NCBI GenBank assembly: GCA_005882055.1
Contig: VBGQ01000079.1
Span: 1 to 7,020 of the forward strand
DNA length: 7,020 bases
Source: Chloroflexota bacterium
GTDB taxonomy: Bacteria; Chloroflexota; Limnocylindria; QHBO01
Reading direction: 5' to 3'
A program made the translations under genes and the position numbers. Position 1 is the first letter of the stretch. The number at the start of each line of letters is the position of its first letter. The notes under the pieces are model-generated. The model saw only the letters and a program-made list of their open reading frames with translations. It was not told where the DNA came from and did no database searches. Positions 5,233 through 7,020 of the stretch are shown piece after piece.

Positions 5233-6114
5233 TCAGGCCGCGGCGAGGGCGTAGACCTGGTCGCGAACGGCCTCGAGGTCGACCTCGGGGGTCGAGGTGC
5301 CGCCGGTGATCCCAATGCTGGCCTTGCCGGCCAGCCAGCCGGCGTGCTCGGCCGCCAGCTCATCGGCGTCCTCGATGTGGATGACCTGGTCGCACGCTTC
5401 GCGGCATTTGACCGCGAGCTCCTTGGTGTTGCTGCTGTTCTTGCCGCCCACCACGATCATGCCGTCCACCTCGCGCGCGAGGACCACGGAGTCGTCCTGC
5501 CGGGTGAGCGTCACCGGGCAGACGGTGTTCACGACACGCATGTCGTGGCATCGGCGCAGGCAGAAGGCCGCGAACTCCTCCAGCTTGGAGGGCAGGATGG
5601 TCGACTGCGAGAGCACGCCGATCTTCTTGGTGTGTGGCACGCGCTCCCACGTGGACCGGTCGAGGTCGTCGACGACCACGTGCTTCTCCCCGGCATGGGA
5701 CCGCACGCCCTTGATCTCCGGATGGTCCTCGTGACCGATGATGCACACCGTGTAGCCGTCGGCGGCCAGCTGGGCGGCTGCCTTCTGGCTCTGGATGACC
5801 CAGGTGCAGGTCGCGTCGATCACCTCCAGGTCGTCCTTGTCGCGAACCTTCTCCATCTCGTCGCGCGGAACGCCGTGGGCGCGGATCACCAGGGTGCCGC
5901 CCTCGACCTGATCCGCGAGGTCGGCCGTCCGGATGCCGCGATCGGAGAGGTCCGCCTTGATGCCCGGGTTGTGGACGAGCTGGCCAAGCGTGGTTACTTC
6001 CCTGCCCTCGTCGCGGGCGTGCTTGGCCTTGTCGATCGCGAGCCGCACGCCGTAGCAGAAACCCGCCCGCTCCGCGATGCGGACCTCCGGTCGCGCGCTC
6101 GTTGCCGTGCTCAT
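5233..6114 (-). CDS. ispH: 4-hydroxy-3-methylbut-2-enyl diphosphate reductase
   Basis: IspH is the [4Fe-4S] enzyme that converts HMBPP to IPP and DMAPP, the last step of the MEP isoprenoid pathway in the cytosol. The 293 residues are of normal length and unbroken. The three cluster cysteines are C20 (AGFCYGV), C103 (DATCTWV) and C199 (NTVCPVT). Substrate-pocket residues are visible at H48 (LVHNP), H80 (RAHGV), H131 and E133 (DHPE), S227-S228-N229 (GGKNSSNT) and S274 (GGTSTPE). The usual proline after the second cysteine is Thr, and the third-cysteine motif reads CPVT where CDAT or CSAT is common, suggesting a divergent lineage variant. The gene is separated from plsC by 70 nt that hold a promoter-like sequence. 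There is no useful Shine-Dalgarno site; only AGG touches the ATG. Confidence 0.95.
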   Translation of the reverse strand: MSTATSARPEVRIAERAGFCYGVRLAIDKAKHARDEGREVTTLGQLVHNPGIKADLSDRGIRTADLADQVEGGTLVIRAHGVPRDEMEKVRDKDDLEVIDATCTWVIQSQKAAAQLAADGYTVCIIGHEDHPEIKGVRSHAGEKHVVVDDLDRSTWERVPHTKKIGVLSQSTILPSKLEEFAAFCLRRCHDMRVVNTVCPVTLTRQDDSVVLAREVDGMIVVGGKNSSNTKELAVKCREACDQVIHIEDADELAAEHAGWLAGKASIGITGGTSTPEVDLEAVRDQVYALAAA

Positions 6115-6123
6115 CCTGAGGCC

Positions 6124-6152
6124 ATTCTATCGGCGGCTGCGGGCGCAGTCAG
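6124..6152 (-). promoter_or_regulatory. Putative ispH promoter (CTGACT-N17-TAGAAT)
   Basis: On the minus strand the plsC-ispH gap has CTGACT (6147-6152), a 17-nt spacer and TAGAAT (6124-6129), four and five of six matches to the sigma-70-type consensus. The hexamer ends 9 nt before the ispH ATG, so the transcript would be leaderless or have a leader of 2-3 nt. This suggests ispH is transcribed separately from plsC. Confidence 0.5.
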
Positions 6153-6184
6153 AATCGCCGCCGGGACGCCGGGTGCCCATCGGT

Positions 6185-6841
6185 CTATCCGAAGCGGCCT
6201 CGCTGGGCAGGAGGCAACAGGGCCGCAATGGCGCGCATGATGCGCTCGGTGCCCGCCGCCAGCTCCTGGCGGTCGATGCGGCCCGACGCCTGCCGTGTCA
6301 GCAGGAAGGGCTCGCCGACGCGCACGGTCACCCGCGACCGCCTGGGAAGCCGCGCTCCCCGCGGAATGATCCGGTTGCTGCCGGTGATCGAGACAGGCAG
6401 CACGGGGACCCCTGAACGCATCGCCAGCAGCGCAGCGCCATTGCGCGGCTCACCCAGCACGCCGTTGCGGCTGCGGGTGCCCTCAGGAAAGACCGCGATC
6501 GCCTCACCGCTCGCCAGGAGCTCCAGCGAGAGCCGTTGCGCGGCGCGATCCCCCTCGCCGCGGCGCACGAAGTAGACGCCCGCCTGGGTCGCCAGCCAGC
6601 CGATGACCGGCCAACGCCGCACCTCCTGCTTGGCCATGAAGTGCACCAGCCGGCCGGCCAGCTGACCCGCCGTGGAACCGACGATCAAGGGGTCGAACAA
6701 GGAGATGTGGTTTGCGACCAGGATGAAGGCTCCGTCGCGGGGGACGTGCTCGAGGCCGGTGAAGCGCATTGGCCCCAGGAACCACATGCCGACACGGGTC
6801 AACAACGATCCGGGGCCGAAGAACCAGCGGCGCATGGTCAC
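6185..6841 (-). CDS. plsC: 1-acyl-sn-glycerol-3-phosphate acyltransferase (LPLAT/AGPAT family)
   Basis: PlsC acylates lysophosphatidic acid to phosphatidic acid at the membrane face. The 218 residues fit the family. Motif I is NHISLFD (44-50), with the catalytic His45 and Asp50 in the HX4D arrangement. Motif III is FPEGTRS (118-124), which binds the glycerol phosphate. The later proline motif is PVLPVSITGS (146-155). The N-terminal stretch 11-26 is hydrophobic and likely dips into the membrane. Two starts are possible: GTG at 6841, whose GTGA overlaps the cmk stop TGA, and ATG at 6835, 2 nt after that stop. Neither has a Shine-Dalgarno site, so translation is probably coupled to cmk. Acyl-acceptor specificity cannot be read from the sequence; related members act on other lysophospholipids. 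Confidence 0.9.
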   Translation of the reverse strand: MTMRRWFFGPGSLLTRVGMWFLGPMRFTGLEHVPRDGAFILVANHISLFDPLIVGSTAGQLAGRLVHFMAKQEVRRWPVIGWLATQAGVYFVRRGEGDRAAQRLSLELLASGEAIAVFPEGTRSRNGVLGEPRNGAALLAMRSGVPVLPVSITGSNRIIPRGARLPRRSRVTVRVGEPFLLTRQASGRIDRQELAAGTERIMRAIAALLPPAQRGRFG

Positions 6842-7020
6842 GACGGGCGTGGTACGGCGGGCAGGTTCGCGACGATGCGCTCGACCGACTCATCGACCGA
6901 TAGCTCGCCGGTGTCGAGCACGAGCGCACCCGGCGCACGGCGCAGGGGAGCCACCTCGCGGCCCGAATCCGCGGCGTCGCGGCGCTCGATCTCGTCGAGG
7001 TACTCGCTTGTCCGGTCCGG
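6838..7020 (-). CDS. cmk: Cytidylate kinase, C-terminal part
   Basis: The frame enters from the right edge and ends at TGA 6838-6840, giving 60 residues. It contains the family's C-terminal signature: 'EIERRDAADSGREVAPL' with the R-D-x-x-D-x-x-R residues of the LID/CMP region, then 'APGALVLDTGELSVDE' (the DA-x-x-x-DT strand). Cytidylate kinase phosphorylates CMP and dCMP using ATP. The stop overlaps the plsC GTG by 4 nt (GTGA), the usual sign of an operon. The cmk-plsC-ispH-der order is common in Gram-positive and Chloroflexota genomes, which supports the call. The P-loop lies outside the window. Confidence 0.9.
   Translation of the reverse strand, partial: PDRTSEYLDEIERRDAADSGREVAPLRRAPGALVLDTGELSVDESVERIVANLPAVPRPS

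Noticed and set aside
5209..6240. 343-codon plus-strand frame
   Set aside because: It is antisense to ispH, whose cluster cysteines and pocket residues are intact. The Val/Asp/His-rich translation has no domain.

Overview
The window is GC-rich bacterial chromosome whose codons mostly end in G or C. The right two thirds is a housekeeping block on the minus strand: cmk (partial), plsC, ispH, der, gpsA. This order, the LuxR/TPR-type C-terminus at the left edge, and the short Cys- and His-rich proteins fit a high-GC Chloroflexota (Limnocylindria-like) or actinobacterial genome, most likely from a metagenome. The lineage is an inference; there is no rRNA or tRNA to settle it.

Layout, left to right: (1) 3-242 (+), the C-terminal end of a large TPR/LuxR-class regulator. 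(2) 256-599 (+), a DUF1905-type gene broken by an internal deletion and frameshift. (3) 628-807 (-), a 59-residue protein starting MCLTCGC. (4) 910-1083 (+), a 57-residue His-rich protein with a strong Shine-Dalgarno site, found in no long open frame. (5) 1094-1255 (+), a possible 53-residue acidic disordered protein whose stop overlaps the stop of gpsA. (6) 1252-2262 (-), gpsA. (7) 2284-3662 (-), der, broken in the first GTPase domain. (8) 3707-4856 (+), a GT4 glycosyltransferase divergent from der, also broken. (9) 4857-5232, a gap with no credible gene but several hairpins. (10) 5233-6114 (-), ispH. (11) 6185-6841 (-), plsC. (12) 6838-7020 (-), the end of cmk, overlapping the plsC start by 4 nt (GTGA).

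The minus-strand block serves envelope and growth functions: CMP/dCMP phosphorylation (cmk), lysophosphatidate acylation (plsC), the last step of the MEP isoprenoid pathway (ispH), ribosome assembly (der) and glycerol-3-phosphate synthesis (gpsA). gpsA and plsC belong to the same phospholipid pathway. The glycosyltransferase resembles enzymes that make glucosyl/mannosyl-glycerate-type solutes or glycolipids.

Two observations stand out. First, three different genes within 4 kb each lack about 28-37 codons in mid-gene, with a frameshift at the junction and good homology on both sides. One of them is der, which is normally essential, so repeated mis-closed assembly gaps are the leading explanation, ahead of gene decay. 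Second, gpsA, der, ispH and the glycosyltransferase all lack a Shine-Dalgarno site and have a TANNNT hexamer 6-9 nt before the ATG. This is the arrangement of leaderless transcripts, while the small accessory genes use strong Shine-Dalgarno sites. I see no defence, mobile or CRISPR system.
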